Origin: Halichondria panicea
Taxonomy: Eukaryota; Porifera; Demospongiae; Suberitida; Halichondriidae
Assembly (NCBI RefSeq): GCF_963675165.1
Contig: NC_087387.1
Location: forward strand, 3,870,990-3,934,989
Length of the DNA stretch: 64,000 bases
Reading direction: 5' to 3'
A model generated the notes under the pieces. That model was not told the DNA's origin. It ran no database searches and worked only from the letters and a program-made list of their open reading frames with translations. Below are positions 44,810-56,022 of this stretch, piece after piece. Each line of letters begins with the position of its first letter. Position 1 is the first letter of the stretch. Position numbers and translations under genes: made by a program.

Positions 44810-45564
44810 GTGTCTATAAAGGAAAGGATTAGTCCTAGTTTATACGTAAGAGTTACTGGCAAATATGCTTTTTCATCGTCTGACGTTACGGGCCCTATGT
44901 TGGTCCACCAGCAACATCAAACCACGAATAATGACCACCCAACTCTATCTAGTAACCAAGAAACCAATATAATTCGTACTGACCCCACGAAGGTGCCAGA
45001 TAATTCTGCGGCAAAAATGTCCCGGTGGCTTGCCTCGAAGGCACGAGGTACTGTAGTATAGGTTATCGCAGCAGCTGAGTATAAGCGCTATTATGGCTAG
45101 TGAGAATATCAAGAGTTGACGACTACTGCCATAGGTCGTCCACACTCGAGATGGGCCTCACTATATTGTGTGTGTCGGTATTGCGGATTGCCAAGCCTGT
45201 GGTAAAATTCGTTTCCTAACAGCTGACGGCTCTAGACTTTTATGCTGTTCTTTTAGGTGTGCCATGCAGGAGGGAGGTGTTTGTTGGCCGAGCAGAATGT
45301 TTGATCCAAAATAAGTGTGGCCATGGGCAATATAGTATTGGCCAGTGTGCCATAAAATTTGCTTAAGATATGGCATGTGAGAAAGATGCGTTTGTGAGGG
45401 TTGCGCGGTATTGTATGTATTCTAGATACTGCAATACGAAAATTACGAACTCGCACGCTAATTTGATTAGTGCCATATACCTGCGGCGGCAGCGTGGTGT
45501 GGATTATGCGCTTCCTATATCGTACTCGACAATTGAAAAGGCGTGTAGGCAGCGTGGGGAATGA
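44810..45564 (+). other. Possible decayed gene with Cys-rich segment
   Basis: Three short plus-strand frames follow each other: 44810-45061 (84 codons, with HQQHQTTNNDHPTLSSNQET), about 45147-45314 (frame with CVGIADCQACGKIRFLTADG and SRLLCCSFRCAMQEGGVCW, Cys spaced as in small zinc-binding domains), and 45370-45564 (MACEKDAFVRVARYCMYSRY, ending GVDYALPISYSTIEKACRQR). Base composition is more balanced than around. They may be remains of one broken coding region, perhaps of a transposon. I do not recognise the family. Confidence 0.25.
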
Positions 45565-45861
45565 GCACGGGGTTGATGCATGTGTCGTACATGTAACTTT
45601 TGAGTACGAGTAATGCAGGTACTAAGCCAAGCCAAGTAAAATCACAGAAACCTGAATGGTGCATTTTCGACACCTAATAGGCTGCATGACATTACTCACT
45701 ACCCGCAGCAAAATAACAAATGTGAAAGCGTGGGCCTGTTGTGCACTCAATCGAATCTTTCAGTGTCTATTCGGGATATTTAGCACTTGGCGTGGGCAAA
45801 TTATGCCACAGCAGTAGCAGATGTAAATTACAGTGGACTAATAATTAGGGCATGTCAAATG

Positions 45862-46043
45862 GTAGTCTCATGGATCAACCGGACCTGAAGGACCGTCTGC
45901 GCACTCTTGATGTAGTTTTGTTGCGGGCGTAAGGTCAGGAATTGATTACATTCCATTGGTCTGGCACATTCCATTGTGAAACGACCTCAAGACAAGAGTG
46001 CTCAGACCCCCTTCTTAGGAGGGGCTGATCCATGAGACTAAAG
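45862..46043. repeat. 182-bp inverted repeat element
   Basis: The ends tagtctcatggatca and tgatccatgagacta pair, with further imperfect pairing around gcgcactcttga / caagagtgctcag. Confidence 0.6.
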
Positions 46044-46159
46044 CATAAGGGCATTAGACAAAAGCATGGCATAACATAAAATTATAGCATAGACCGTGCA
46101 AAGGTACCTGTGGGCGGCGTGTGGGCGTCGGCGAGAGTGAGTAGGGCTCGCAAATTAAT

Positions 46160-46365
46160 TGTGTTAACGGAGTATAAGAGCAGGGCGGGGCAGTACAGTG
46201 TAACCAGTATAGTATAAGCAGGGCAGGGCAGTTTAATATAAGCCGTAAGGGCACCGGGCAGGGCAGAGCAGAGCAGAGCAGTATACTATAGTGGGCTGAG
46301 CAGTATTATTGTATGGCATTGGGCAGGGAGCAGAGAGGGCAGTATATTGCAGAGCAGAGCAGTAT
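46160..46365. repeat. GCAGGGCAG-type minisatellite, left half
   Basis: Irregular array of gcagggcag, agagcagagcagtat and related units. It is interrupted by the BEL/Pao element and resumes at 52714. Confidence 0.75.
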
Positions 46366-46516
46366 TGTAGGAGCTACTCTTGGATTAGTTAAGTTAATTT
46401 CACTTCACTTTTTACTGATACAAAGTACCATGTGCTATAGATCATATCACATGAGCAATACATAATGAACAGAAACTTAGAATAGATATGACCATTACCG
46501 GCCATAGTCCTTAACA
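46366..46516 (-). repeat. 3' LTR of BEL/Pao element
   Basis: 151 bp; two differences to the 5' LTR (gttaattt/gataattt; tagatatg/tagacatg). Confidence 0.9.
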
Positions 46517-46603
46517 TACCGCCGGCCAAGACCGGACGGTCTTAACTCTATAGTAATAATATTAAATAATTGTTCACTAGCACAGTTAGTTCAATACGAT
46601 CGT

Positions 46604-47194
46604 TTAGTTCTCGATCGGCAATAATACAGCGATTTTCGTAATTGGTCGTTTGTAAGTGCCTTGAGCAGTCTTGACAGTGACGACACGAACTAAACCGTCC
46701 TTTCCAGGGTACACTTGTACAACACGTGCCATAGGCCATTTTCCAGGGATAATATTGTCTTCTCGCAATATAACTAAATCACCGACTGAAACATTTCGAG
46801 TGGGGTGGCACCACTTTGTGTACTTGTTTAGAGTGGACAGATACTCACTTGACCACCTCTGCCAGAAGTGACGAACCATTTGTTGGCATAAATGCCAGCG
46901 TCGTAGTAATGAAATGGGACGATATGAAAAGGCAGGGTCAGGTAAAGCCATCAATGGGTGACCGATTAGGAAGTGCCCTGGAGTAAGGATCTCTATTCCA
47001 TCAGGGTCTGAAGTAAGTGGAGTTAAAGGCCGACTGTTTAAGCAAGCTTCAATCTGTGCCAATAGTGTGGTCATCTCCTCAAAGGTGAGCTTGACATTAC
47101 TTGCAACTCTTTTGAGATGAAGCTTAAAGCTTTTAACAGCTACCTCCCATAATCCGCCAAAATGAGGGGAACGTTCAGGGATGAACTTCCACAC
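46604..47194 (-). pseudogene. BEL/Pao integrase C-terminal domain (DUF5641 type)
   Basis: WKFIPERSPHFGGLWEVAVK (with the third catalytic-region context), EACLNSRPLTPLTSDPDGIE, LTPGHFLIGHPL and the terminal GDLVILREDNIIPGKWPMAR with VVQVYPGKDGLVRVVTVKT, ending in a natural stop about 90 bp before the 3' LTR. Confidence 0.87.
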
Positions 47195-48039
47195 GATCTG
47201 TTTGGAAAAACAAAACTCGGATATTTGACCTTGGGTGCGTTGTTCTTTAAGAATTCTCTGAGCTCTCGATTAGCCCCACGAAAGTTGGTACCATTATCAC
47301 TCCATATCATGGATGGATGGCCACGGCGTGCCATGAAACGCCGGAGAGCAGCAATAAAGGCTTCCGTAGTTAAATCGGAAACAAGCTCCAAGTGTACGGC
47401 CTTTACAGATAAAGATACAAAAACACACACATAAGATTTGAGAACGATGGGTTTACGGACAGAACCGTACTTAACGTACAAGGGGCCTGCATAGTCAACT
47501 CCGACATTTTCGAATATAGAATCAGGTGTTACACGTTCCATGGGAAGTTGACCCATTTTCTGTGGTTGTGGCTTGATTGAATCCTTTCGACACACCAAGC
47601 ACTGTCGAGTAATTGATCTCACAGTCTTACGGCATGAGATAATGTAAAAACGACGACACAACTCTGCAGTTAGTAAGGTTGGTCCGGCATGTAGTAGACG
47701 TAAGTGCTCAGCACGTATGATGAGTCTTGTTAGCACATGATTGCCATTTAGTATGATCGGATGGAGATTGATATATGATATCTTGGAGTTTCCAGTACGT
47801 CCACCAATCCGTAGTACGCCCATCGTGTCCAAAAAAGGATGAAACAAGGCTAAACAACCACTTTTGTGGATCTCAAGATTGAGCTTCAGCATCTGTACTT
47901 CTTCCGGGAAACTGATTAGCTGAGACAGACAGATCCAATAATTCTCAGCTGACACAAGCTCCGGGATCATGAGACTGTACACAATTGAATCCTTGTCAAG
48001 ATTAGATTTCCGACAATTGTTCAAAAGCGAAAAATCCAT
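47140..48039 (-). pseudogene. BEL/Pao integrase
   Basis: Zinc-binding HH-CC region (HLRLLHAGPTLLTAELCRRF..CLVCRK) and catalytic core (VGVDYAGPLYVKYGSVRKP; HLELVSDLTTEAFIAALRRF; IWSDNGTNFRGANREL). A frameshift near 47230 separates it from the C-terminal part. Confidence 0.88.
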
Positions 48040-49679
48040 GCTGTAACTCGTTTAAGGCGTGTAAACGTTGAGTATTGATCAAGAGGAATAAGAGGAGCTG
48101 TGGATTGAACTGTGAGAGCGAGACAAATTTCCCGTTCTTCTTCAGGAAATTGTTCTGACGAGATTTTGAATTGATTTGGCCATTGCCCAGGATGAGAAAG
48201 TAGCCAACTTGGTCCGTTCCACCACAATTTGTATTCTAGCAACTCGGAAGGAAAAAGTCCTCGGGACGCACAATCAGCAGGATTATCAGAACTGCTGAAA
48301 TGGCTCCATCGGTCTGGAGATATTTGATCCATGATGAATGATATTCTATTACCGACAAATGTTTTAAAACGTCTGGGATTACCATTCAACCAACAGAGTA
48401 CAATTGTACTGTCTGTCCATGCAAAAGTATCGTGCATTGGAACATTGAAGATCTCTTTAACATGACGTAGTAGTTTTGCCAACAAGTGAGCTCCACACAA
48501 CTCTAGGCGGGGAATGGTTTGTCTCTTTATAGGTGCCACTTTAGTCTTTGCCATGACCAGGGACACGTGAGTGTTGTCTTGGGTATCAGTCATACGAATA
48601 TATACAACCCCTGCGTAGGCAATTTCTGAAGCATCGCAAAACCCATGAATCTGAATCGATTTGGTCTGGGTATCCTTGGGATAGTAGTAACGATCAATTG
48701 ACTTGCTTGAGAGGAGAGGGAGCTCTCGTCTCCACTGTAGCCAAGCTTGCTTTACATCATCAGGGACCAGATCATCCCAATCAACTTTTCTTTCCCAAAG
48801 GCGTTGGAGAAGAACCTTTGCTTGGATCGTGGTAGGGGCAAACCATCCCAAAACATCTAATGTTTTAGCTAAATCAGACGCAAGTGCCCGTTTGGTTACA
48901 CTCTCCAGTGAAGGTAAGTCAGCGATGGTTAAATTGAATTGATCAGACTGAGTAGTCTTTGTTTTTCCCTGTGAATTGGTGATGCTTTGTACTTCGTGTT
49001 TGTCTCTGAGTTCAAACGGAATAGTATCAAGCACAGCGGGATCACTACAATTCCATTTGCGTAGCAAGAATTTTCCACAAGAAAGAAGATCTTGGAGTTG
49101 CTTTTGCAAGCAGATTGCTTCTTCTATGCTGTCAGCACCAGTCAGCGCATCATCAACATAAAATGACTCCTCTACAGCCTTTGTTGCTATAGGGTAGTCG
49201 TGAGCATAGTCTATTGCATTCTGTTTCACAGACATGTTTGCAGCAAATGAGGACGCCGACACACCGAAGGTGATTCTTGTCATTCGATAGTCTTTAAGCA
49301 TATCGCCTTGTGAAGACCTCCATACAAAACGGTGGAGATCTCTGTCGTTCTTTGTGAGCTCAATGGCTCGATACATCTTGCTTATATCAGCTGTAAGTCC
49401 AACTCGATGGAGTCGAAACCTGAGAATAACATCGATCAATGGAGGGTGTATAGTTGGCCCTACCAATAGGGTATCGTTCAGAGAGACACCAGTTGATGAT
49501 ATCGCTGACGCGTCGAAAACTGCTCGAACCTTTGTGGTGGTAGACTCTTTGTATACTGCATGCATAGGTAAATAGAAAACCTGATGTTTAGGTTTATCAA
49601 GGTCATCAGGGGGCACAAGTTCTGCATGCTCTAAGATCAACGTATTCTCTCGTAACAGCTTCGAAAACCTCGAACTCAT
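48021..49679 (-). pseudogene. BEL/Pao reverse transcriptase and RNase H
   Basis: 552 open codons. Reverse transcriptase motifs: KVRAVFDASAIS, GLTADISKMYRAIEL, FGVSASSFAANM and the catalytic FYVDDALTG, all present. RNase H follows with IQIHGFCDASEIAYAGVVYI, RLELCGAHLLAKLL and FAWTDSTIVLCWL. The enzyme core looks intact; the frame is lost at its end (48030), where integrase continues in another frame. Confidence 0.9.
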
Positions 49680-50105
49680 TCTTGGATTTCAAGGATTTCT
49701 CCAGAGAAAGGAAACACCTTATGGCTTGAGTGCGAGATTCTCCAATTATCTTGCAGTGTGGGTCTTTCGGTAAAGGAACAACAAATCGTCCTTCCTCGTT
49801 TCGATAATGATTTTCCTCAAAATGCCGTTGTACAACGCATTCTTCTTGAGAAAGGAGGGAATCTTTTTTTGGTGGTTCTTCGACCTGCCAAAACTTGCGA
49901 AGAAGATCATCTCCAGATTCGGTGGCTGCATGGAAGGTAGTGACTTGCGTTTCAGTACAAGAACTACCACTCTTTCCACTAAGGACCCAACCAAATACGG
50001 TTTCAAAGGCGACAGGAGAGCCGTGGGGTCCTGTCCGCCGGCCCTGGAGAAGTGCTTCAGTGAAGATCTCTACACCCAGTAGGATGTCGATTCTCCCAGG
50101 GACGC
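49640..50105 (-). pseudogene. BEL/Pao protease-reverse transcriptase junction, shifted frame
   Basis: A third frame is open here and reads through IDILLGVEIFTEALLQGRRT, the linker DDLLRKFWQVEEPPKKDSLL and FVVPLPKDPHCKIIGESRTQ, all typical of the N-terminal end of BEL/Pao reverse transcriptase. A further frameshift near 49650 joins the main frame. Confidence 0.75.
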
Positions 50106-50993
50106 CGAACCAGGGTCAGCTAAGGGCAGATCAGAGAGATGGTCCCAATTTAGGTCAAATGGAACAGGAGAGAGAGGTAAGTCACATGTTACCTTAGGTA
50201 CAACAATGGCACTTATACCGAAAGTTTTCTCAGACGATCTAGTAGGAGAGATTTGGAAACTAGCAACGGATTGAGCAGAGACCTTGTGCTTCAGCCCAAC
50301 AATACCAGACACCGTGATGGCTTGATTAACTCTTGGAAGACGAAGACTTTGAGCGAGTCGTTCTGACACAAAGGATGCCGACGAACCATTGTCCAGAAGA
50401 GGTCTGGCTTCTACAGAAGTGCCATCAGGTGCAGAAACTAGGATTCGGCAAGTCATTAGAAGTGTCTTGCATTTCAGGGGTATGGCAACGTTTGAAGTCT
50501 CGCTTGTCGGTTCATTTCCCTTTGTATTCTCTAAATGTAGTAACGTGTGATGTGGGCTTTGACACTTTCTACATCTGTGTAGCGATTTGCATTGTTTTAT
50601 GAAATGACCACGGGTTAGACAGTTCATACAAATCTTATGTTCTTTCAAAAGAGAGAGCTTTTCTTCATGATTTATAGATTTGAATTTCGGGCAAACATAT
50701 AAGGGATGTTTTTCAACTTTACAAGCAATACAGGTTTGAGTTGAAGCGTGTTGAGCAGCAAAGGAAGTGATGGGTTTCAATGAACTAGCAGGACGCTTGT
50801 GATCAGGTCGTGTTGGTTTCTTAATATAAGTTTCTGAAGCTTGTGCTCGAAGATCGATAAAATCTAACAGTTCTTGGTATTGTGGTACGCCTTCCATTGA
50901 CTGACTATGTCGTTGCCACTCAAACATAGTGTTTACATCTAGTTTTAATTCAAGTACGGAAGTAATGAATGCACCAGAGGATTCGTACTCCAT
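50070..50993 (-). pseudogene. BEL/Pao gag zinc knuckles and protease
   Basis: Same frame as the upstream part. Cys/His clusters (CIACKVEKHPLYVCPKF; CMNCLTRGHFIKQC; CRKCQSPHHTLLH) are followed by the DUF1758-type protease with LLDNGSSASFVS. The active-site triplet is DNG here, where retropepsins usually have DSG or DTG. A frameshift near 50100 leads into the next segment. Confidence 0.82.
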
Positions 50994-51017
50994 TGACTTT
51001 AGTGCACGAAGGTGTTT

Positions 51018-51992
51018 TTAAACAGTGTCATGAAGTTTACGCAATTCCTTGCCTGTACCCTCTTTGAGAGCAGGAGCTTCAAAGATCATTTTTACATGAG
51101 TTTGGTGTATGAGGCGTGGTCTATTGTATCGAGATCGCAGGCAGTCGACTGCTTCTGCATAATTCTCCCCCGATTGGGACAATCCTTCAATCACACCCTT
51201 TGCCGAACCATCCTTAAGAGCATGCTGTAGGTAAACCAGCTTTTCAGAGTCCGCCAAGCTAGAACGTTCGTGAATTGACACGGAAAACTTTTCCCAAAAT
51301 CTACGCCAGTTTAGAATATTTCCATCGAAAACTGGGACATCTAGTTTAGGGAGACGTATGCCTTTGCTTTCTGTACTATCAATATCAGATACAGATTCGC
51401 TAACTAGCATCTTCAGTTTAACGGAACAATCAAAATGCAGTCTTTCTAGATCTGAGTGCATTCTAAGGAGCTCATCTTCTTCTGCTAGATCTAATGCCAT
51501 TAGATTGTCATGAATACCACGAAGATTTCTCTTTGTGTCAATCAATTGCTCCTTATGCTGTATTAGTACATGCTTATCAGGTGAGTCTAAGCTGGAGATA
51601 GCTTCATCAATTGAGCGCAAGGCTCCATGGAAGTGGGCAAGTTTCCGGGATACCAGTCCACGTTCACTTTTCAAGTTGGTAGTCAATTTCATTATAGGCA
51701 GTAAACGCATCTTCAAATCGATGATGTTGTCATCAACTTCATCTAAAATGTCTTGTTCATTTGACAAGAGTTCATCATCGTCTAAGAGATCTACTAGCTC
51801 AAGATGGAGACGTCTGAAGTCTGTATCTAGAGAGTCTAGTTTTTCTGCAATGTGTTTAGCAGCATCTCCCTGGTTTGGAGATTCAGTTCCTTCTAATTCT
51901 CGAGTTTTAGTTCGAATTCTAGTTATAGAGGCACGTACGACACCTCTCCTTCTTTTCAGTTTTGTAATTTCACGAGGATCAATATCATCCAT
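51018..51992 (-). pseudogene. BEL/Pao gag, N-terminal part
   Basis: 324 codons from ATG at 51992 to an in-frame TAA at 51018-51020. Helical/coiled region first, then the DUF1759-type Gag region around KLDVPVFDGNILNWRRFWEK and VYLQHALKDGSAKGVIEGLS. The frame continues unchanged beyond the TAA, so one premature stop splits gag. Confidence 0.85.
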
Positions 51993-52542
51993 ATCGACAG
52001 GCGAATTTGCTTCGGGCGCAATTCAATTCAGACAACGTTCAAATCAATAACAATATGCAGTATACGAGCGAGCGAGAACGAATGAACAAACGAAATTACG
52101 AAATTATGCGAACAAAGAACAAATGAGTACGAACGAGCAAGCGAAACGAACAAACGAGCAAGCGAAACGAACAAACAATTATACGAACGAGCAAGCAAAA
52201 CAAGAGCGAGATTAGCAAGCAAAACGAGAACGAAAACGAATGATCATATGAACGCAAACGAGTACGCAAACAACTTAGTTATACCGTATACAATAGATGT
52301 CCACGGTAGATGTGTACAATATCAACAATTGAGATACACACAAACAGTTCCATACACAATAGATGCCCACAGTAGATGTGTACAATATGAGATACAGTAG
52401 ATGCACACACTAAGAATACCATACACAATAAATGTCCACGGTAGTAGATGTCCACGAGTGGTAGAGGTTCACGAGTATTGTTGTTCACAGAGTAGCCACG
52501 AGAGAAGATCAATCACGAGAGAAGATCAATAGGGCTTAGATA
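51993..52542 (-). other. BEL/Pao leader with low-complexity repeats
   Basis: 52060-52265 is a run of cgaac/gcaag/aaacg units; 52280-52470 repeats agatgtccacggtagatgtg and gatgcccacagtagatgtgt. No open frame with domain sense; probably untranslated leader. Confidence 0.55.
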
Positions 52543-52559
52543 TCCGGCTCGAAGGACCA
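52543..52559 (-). other. Primer binding site, tRNA-Tyr type
   Basis: Three bases from the 5' LTR, the element strand reads TGGTCCTTCGAGCCGGA, complementary to the 3' end of eukaryotic tRNA-Tyr with CCA, as I remember it. Confidence 0.75.
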
Positions 52560-52562
52560 AAA

Positions 52563-52713
52563 TGTAGGAGCTACTCTTGGATTAGTTAAGATAATTTCAC
52601 TTCACTTTTTACTGATACAAAGTACCATGTGCTATAGATCATATCACATGAGCAATACATAATGAACAGAAACTTAGAATAGACATGACCATTACCGGCC
52701 ATAGTCCTTAACA
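52563..52713 (-). repeat. 5' LTR of BEL/Pao element
   Basis: 151 bp, next to target duplication AGTAT. Confidence 0.9.
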
Positions 52714-52718
52714 AGTAT

Positions 52719-52835
52719 ATTATAAGCCATATAGGCACCAGGCAAGGGGCAGAGCAGGGCAGTATATATTACAGATTATGGCATAGAGCACACAAGCAGG
52801 GCATATTTGGTAGCAGGGCACACACACGGCATAGG
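52719..52835. repeat. GCAGGGCAG-type minisatellite, right half
   Basis: Continuation of the 46160-46365 array after the BEL/Pao insertion (gcagagcagggcagtatat, agcagggcacacac). Confidence 0.65.
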
Positions 52836-52912
52836 CCACGCAAAAACCTAATGAAAGTGCTGATGCCTCGGTGGAGATGCCAAAGCTACATAACATGAAG
52901 CTACTAAGTTAT

Positions 52913-53041
52913 AGTTAAACAATGGCCTCAAATGGTATATTTGATTTACACGCGAGAGTAATAAACTACGAGGCGCAGCCGAGTTGGTTTATCTGATTAC
53001 TCGAGTAAAGCAAATATACCACTCGAGGCCATAGTTTAACT
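52913..53041. repeat. 129-bp hairpin with CGAGGCGCAGCCGAG loop
   Basis: Arms agttaaac..atggcctc..tggtatatttg and caaatatacca..gaggccat..gtttaact pair; the loop contains cgaggcgcagccgag. Confidence 0.7.
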
Positions 53042-53099
53042 GGCTTGTACTATGTTTAGCTACTTCCTGTCTAGCCTCCTTCACCGGCCTTTGAAAGAA

Positions 53100-53645
53100 G
53101 GCCTGCTATCGACTGCTTGCGCATGCGTCAAATTATTGGATTTTTTTCCCCGTAAATATTCCTATAATACTGGATACATCAGAGAAAATATCCTAAAAGT
53201 CATACAGAGCTATATAGCTAGCTAGCTAGAGACAGAGCTGTGTAGGTTTGTTGTACTGCTATTTTCTTCTGATAGAATCAGTAGCAGTAGTATAGTAGAC
53301 TTTCACCAAAGTTAGTGTTAAATGGGCGTGGCCTGTCCATATAGGCTCTTATCAGCCGTCACTCCTTTCAGACGATCGTCATCCACACTGTTGCAGGCTG
53401 TGAGTCTTTTGTTAACATAGCAGGCTAAGGGTAGCTATCAGAGAATGCTATCCGATGGGCTAGAAACCTTCAATCGAACTTTCTATCTACTTCCTTCAAT
53501 CCACTTCCTTTCGTTGTGATGTTATAGTTTTACTGAGCATAAACAATTTTATCCAAAGCCCCCAGGGGGGGATATTAGCGCATGCGCAAGCAGTCGATAC
53601 CAGGCCCACTTCCCTAATGGGAAGTGCGGCCTGGGATCGAGGCTA
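53100..53645. repeat. Inverted-repeat element with TATCGACTGCTTGCGCATGCG ends
   Basis: atcgactgcttgcgcatgcg near 53109 and its complement near 53579 pair. The right side adds ccaggcccacttcccta / tagggaagtgcggcctgg-like hairpin. No coding sense. Confidence 0.5.
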
Positions 53646-53649
53646 CTTC

Positions 53650-54910
53650 CTATCATGCTTCTTTAATGAATATGCTTATAACTACTCTTTGACGTCACTG
53701 TTGCTATAGCTATGCAATGAATTTGCTATCTTTTTAAACAGCGATGGCTGATTCAAGCAAGCGTCTATGATTCAAGCAAGCAATTGTGAAGGCTGTGTTT
53801 CTGCATCGGCACTTCAGGAAAGTACACTGGTGCTACTTGTCTACAAAGAGTGCAAATGTACCCGAAAATATCATTCCACAAGCCTACTGTACTGGCCCAG
53901 TGCAGTACAGTCTCTTTAGTCTGAGAAACACTTGACCCTTCTTACTGCTCCTGGTCCCATGCAGCAATGTAACTAGTGTTCAAGCTGGCGCTGTGCTAAT
54001 GCCTCTCGCCATGTTTTTGCTTTCGCTGAAAAGTATTAGAGTGCTATAATTATTAGTTTCTATAATGAATTTTATAGCTTATCTATATAAATTCACTGAG
54101 AAGAAAAGACTTATTTACATGCATCTATTATTGTTATTATTTATTGTACTATGTGGCTTACCAGAACCTCAAGAAAGAAGAAAATTGATTTTTCCAGGAT
54201 CTGTAGTTCAGTGTATATAATATCTAAGATGAAAAGACCTGTGTACATGAATATTGTTATCTATATTGTTATATGGTAGTGTTTTGTGGCTTACCAGGCC
54301 CTCAAGACAAAGATGATTCTGCCAGGAGGATCTTGATCTTGGATATTATTGTCTCACACATGGGGAATGAGCGCGCGCGCATGCGCATTACATCCATAGG
54401 AATAATTAAAGGGTGGTGAGAAAGAAGCTTTAGTTTGCTAATCCACGAATCAAAATCCAAGAGAACGTGGCTAGAAGCCTATAGAAGCTGTTAGCTTTCG
54501 TCGGATTGCAACCGTTGAGCAGTTACAGCTGGAACAGACAGACACACAGACACACACACACACAGTCAGCTTTACCGTATCCCTCGTGCGGCTACGCCTC
54601 GAGGCATAATAAGCAGGTTGTGACAACCAATGTTGAAAGTTGAAAAAAAGCAACACAAACAAACCAGTATCGTTCGGTTCACGGAGTTCTTCTAAATTTG
54701 CCTCCTTTTTGGAACTATTCATCGCTCGAACTTGGCTCTTTTTATGTTGACTAAAATCATTAGTAGTCTGTTTTGTATTGAATTCTCTCTAGCTCTAATA
54801 TTGCTAATATTGATTGAATTGAGTAGTGTGTCATTGTTTTAATTGAAACAGTGTGTCAATTTTGTTGCAAAGGTGGGATACTGTATTCAGTTCTAGCTGT
54901 ACATGTAGTT
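53650..54910. other. Noncoding, nothing recognised
   Basis: A+T-rich sequence with a duplicated motif (ggcttaccagaacctcaaga near 54153 and ggcttaccaggccctcaaga near 54288), an alternating (CG)n run near 54371 and a cgtgcggctacgcctcgaggca copy at 54586. Confidence 0.4.
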
Positions 54911-54979
54911 TGACCACAAGCCACGGTATATGGCTGTTATACACTAGGGTATAACAGCCATATACCATGGCTGTGGTCA
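54911..54979. repeat. 69-bp near-perfect palindrome
   Basis: tgaccacaagccacggtata and tataccatggctgtggtca flank tggctgttatac/gtataacagcca with a six-base loop. Confidence 0.8.
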
Positions 54980-55883
54980 GACAGGTTGTATCAGTAGTAT
55001 AAACTCAACTGAAGCCTTTGATCTTTGGTGCAACCATAGTACAATAGTACAATCGCTTTTATACACATGAATTGTTTACATGCAAACTCGAAGATGATTG
55101 TTGTTCAAAACGATCGATGCCAAAAGTTCCTGTCTAAAATTAATGGCTGCAAGTCAGCAGAGCTTTGCAGCTCTTTTCTCACTCTTGCAGCGCTGCCAAT
55201 AACTAGCAACACCTGGTGAACAAGTTTTGCTACAGACTCTTCTGAAAAGGCTGCAATGGCATTCCAAGTAAGCAAAACTAGGCATAACTCGAGAACAAAG
55301 CTTTATTTTACAAATCCACAAGTAAGAACCCAAGAATACATGACTAGAAGCCTATATAAACTCTTACTTGTACTTCATTGATTCTTGAGCAGCTGTAGCA
55401 GTCTACACACACACACACAGCAGGGTATATGGCAGCGATAGCAGAGCATATGCGGGTGCACAAATAATAAAGCAAATAAAAGCACCGCAGGTGCTTATGC
55501 CGAGCTATACACACATTATGATTATCATGATAAACATTATTTTGTGCATTTGCTGTATGCAAATTCGAGGAGTGGGTAATGATCGACTAATACGGTTGTT
55601 AAAAACGATTAAATTAATGGCTACGTCGGCATGCTCCCAATAGCTAGCGTTCTTGTGCACAGCCAACTACTATAAGTAGAGCAGCATAAGTAGAGCAGCA
55701 ACATTTTGTTCATTTGCTACGCACTCCAAGCTTTCCAAGTAAGCGAACTAGGCACATCTCGAGAACCACGCCCATGCCACAAATCAAAATCCAGGAAAAC
55801 ATAGTCAGAAGCCCACAGAGACTCTCAAAAAACTAAAAAACAACTTGAAAACTGTGCATGCCTGGGGCTCTATGCTAAGTATA

Positions 55884-56022
55884 GGATATACCACACCTAA
55901 GGAGGATATGCACCCATATATCCTCCGCTACCGTGGTTACTCCGAGGCGGAGCCGAGGGGTATATAACCACGGTAGCGGAGGATATATAGGGTGCATATC
56001 CTCCAAGTAAGTGTGGCATATC
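55884..56022. repeat. 139-bp hairpin with CCGAGGCGGAGCCGAGG loop
   Basis: The arms ggaggatatgcaccc, atatatcctccgctaccgtg and ggtta pair with their complements; the loop is ctccgaggcggagccgaggg. Confidence 0.75.

Larger units (their letters stand above)
46366..52713 (-). mobile_element. BEL/Pao LTR retrotransposon, nearly full-length
   Basis: 6348 bp on the minus strand. LTRs 52563-52713 (5') and 46366-46516 (3') are 151 bp, begin TG and end CA on both strands, and differ at two positions by my reading. The target duplication AGTAT is at 46361-46365 and 52714-52718. Internal order is leader, gag, protease, reverse transcriptase, RNase H, integrase, C-terminal domain. At least one stop and four frameshifts break what is normally a single polyprotein, so the copy is young but defective. 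Confidence 0.93.
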
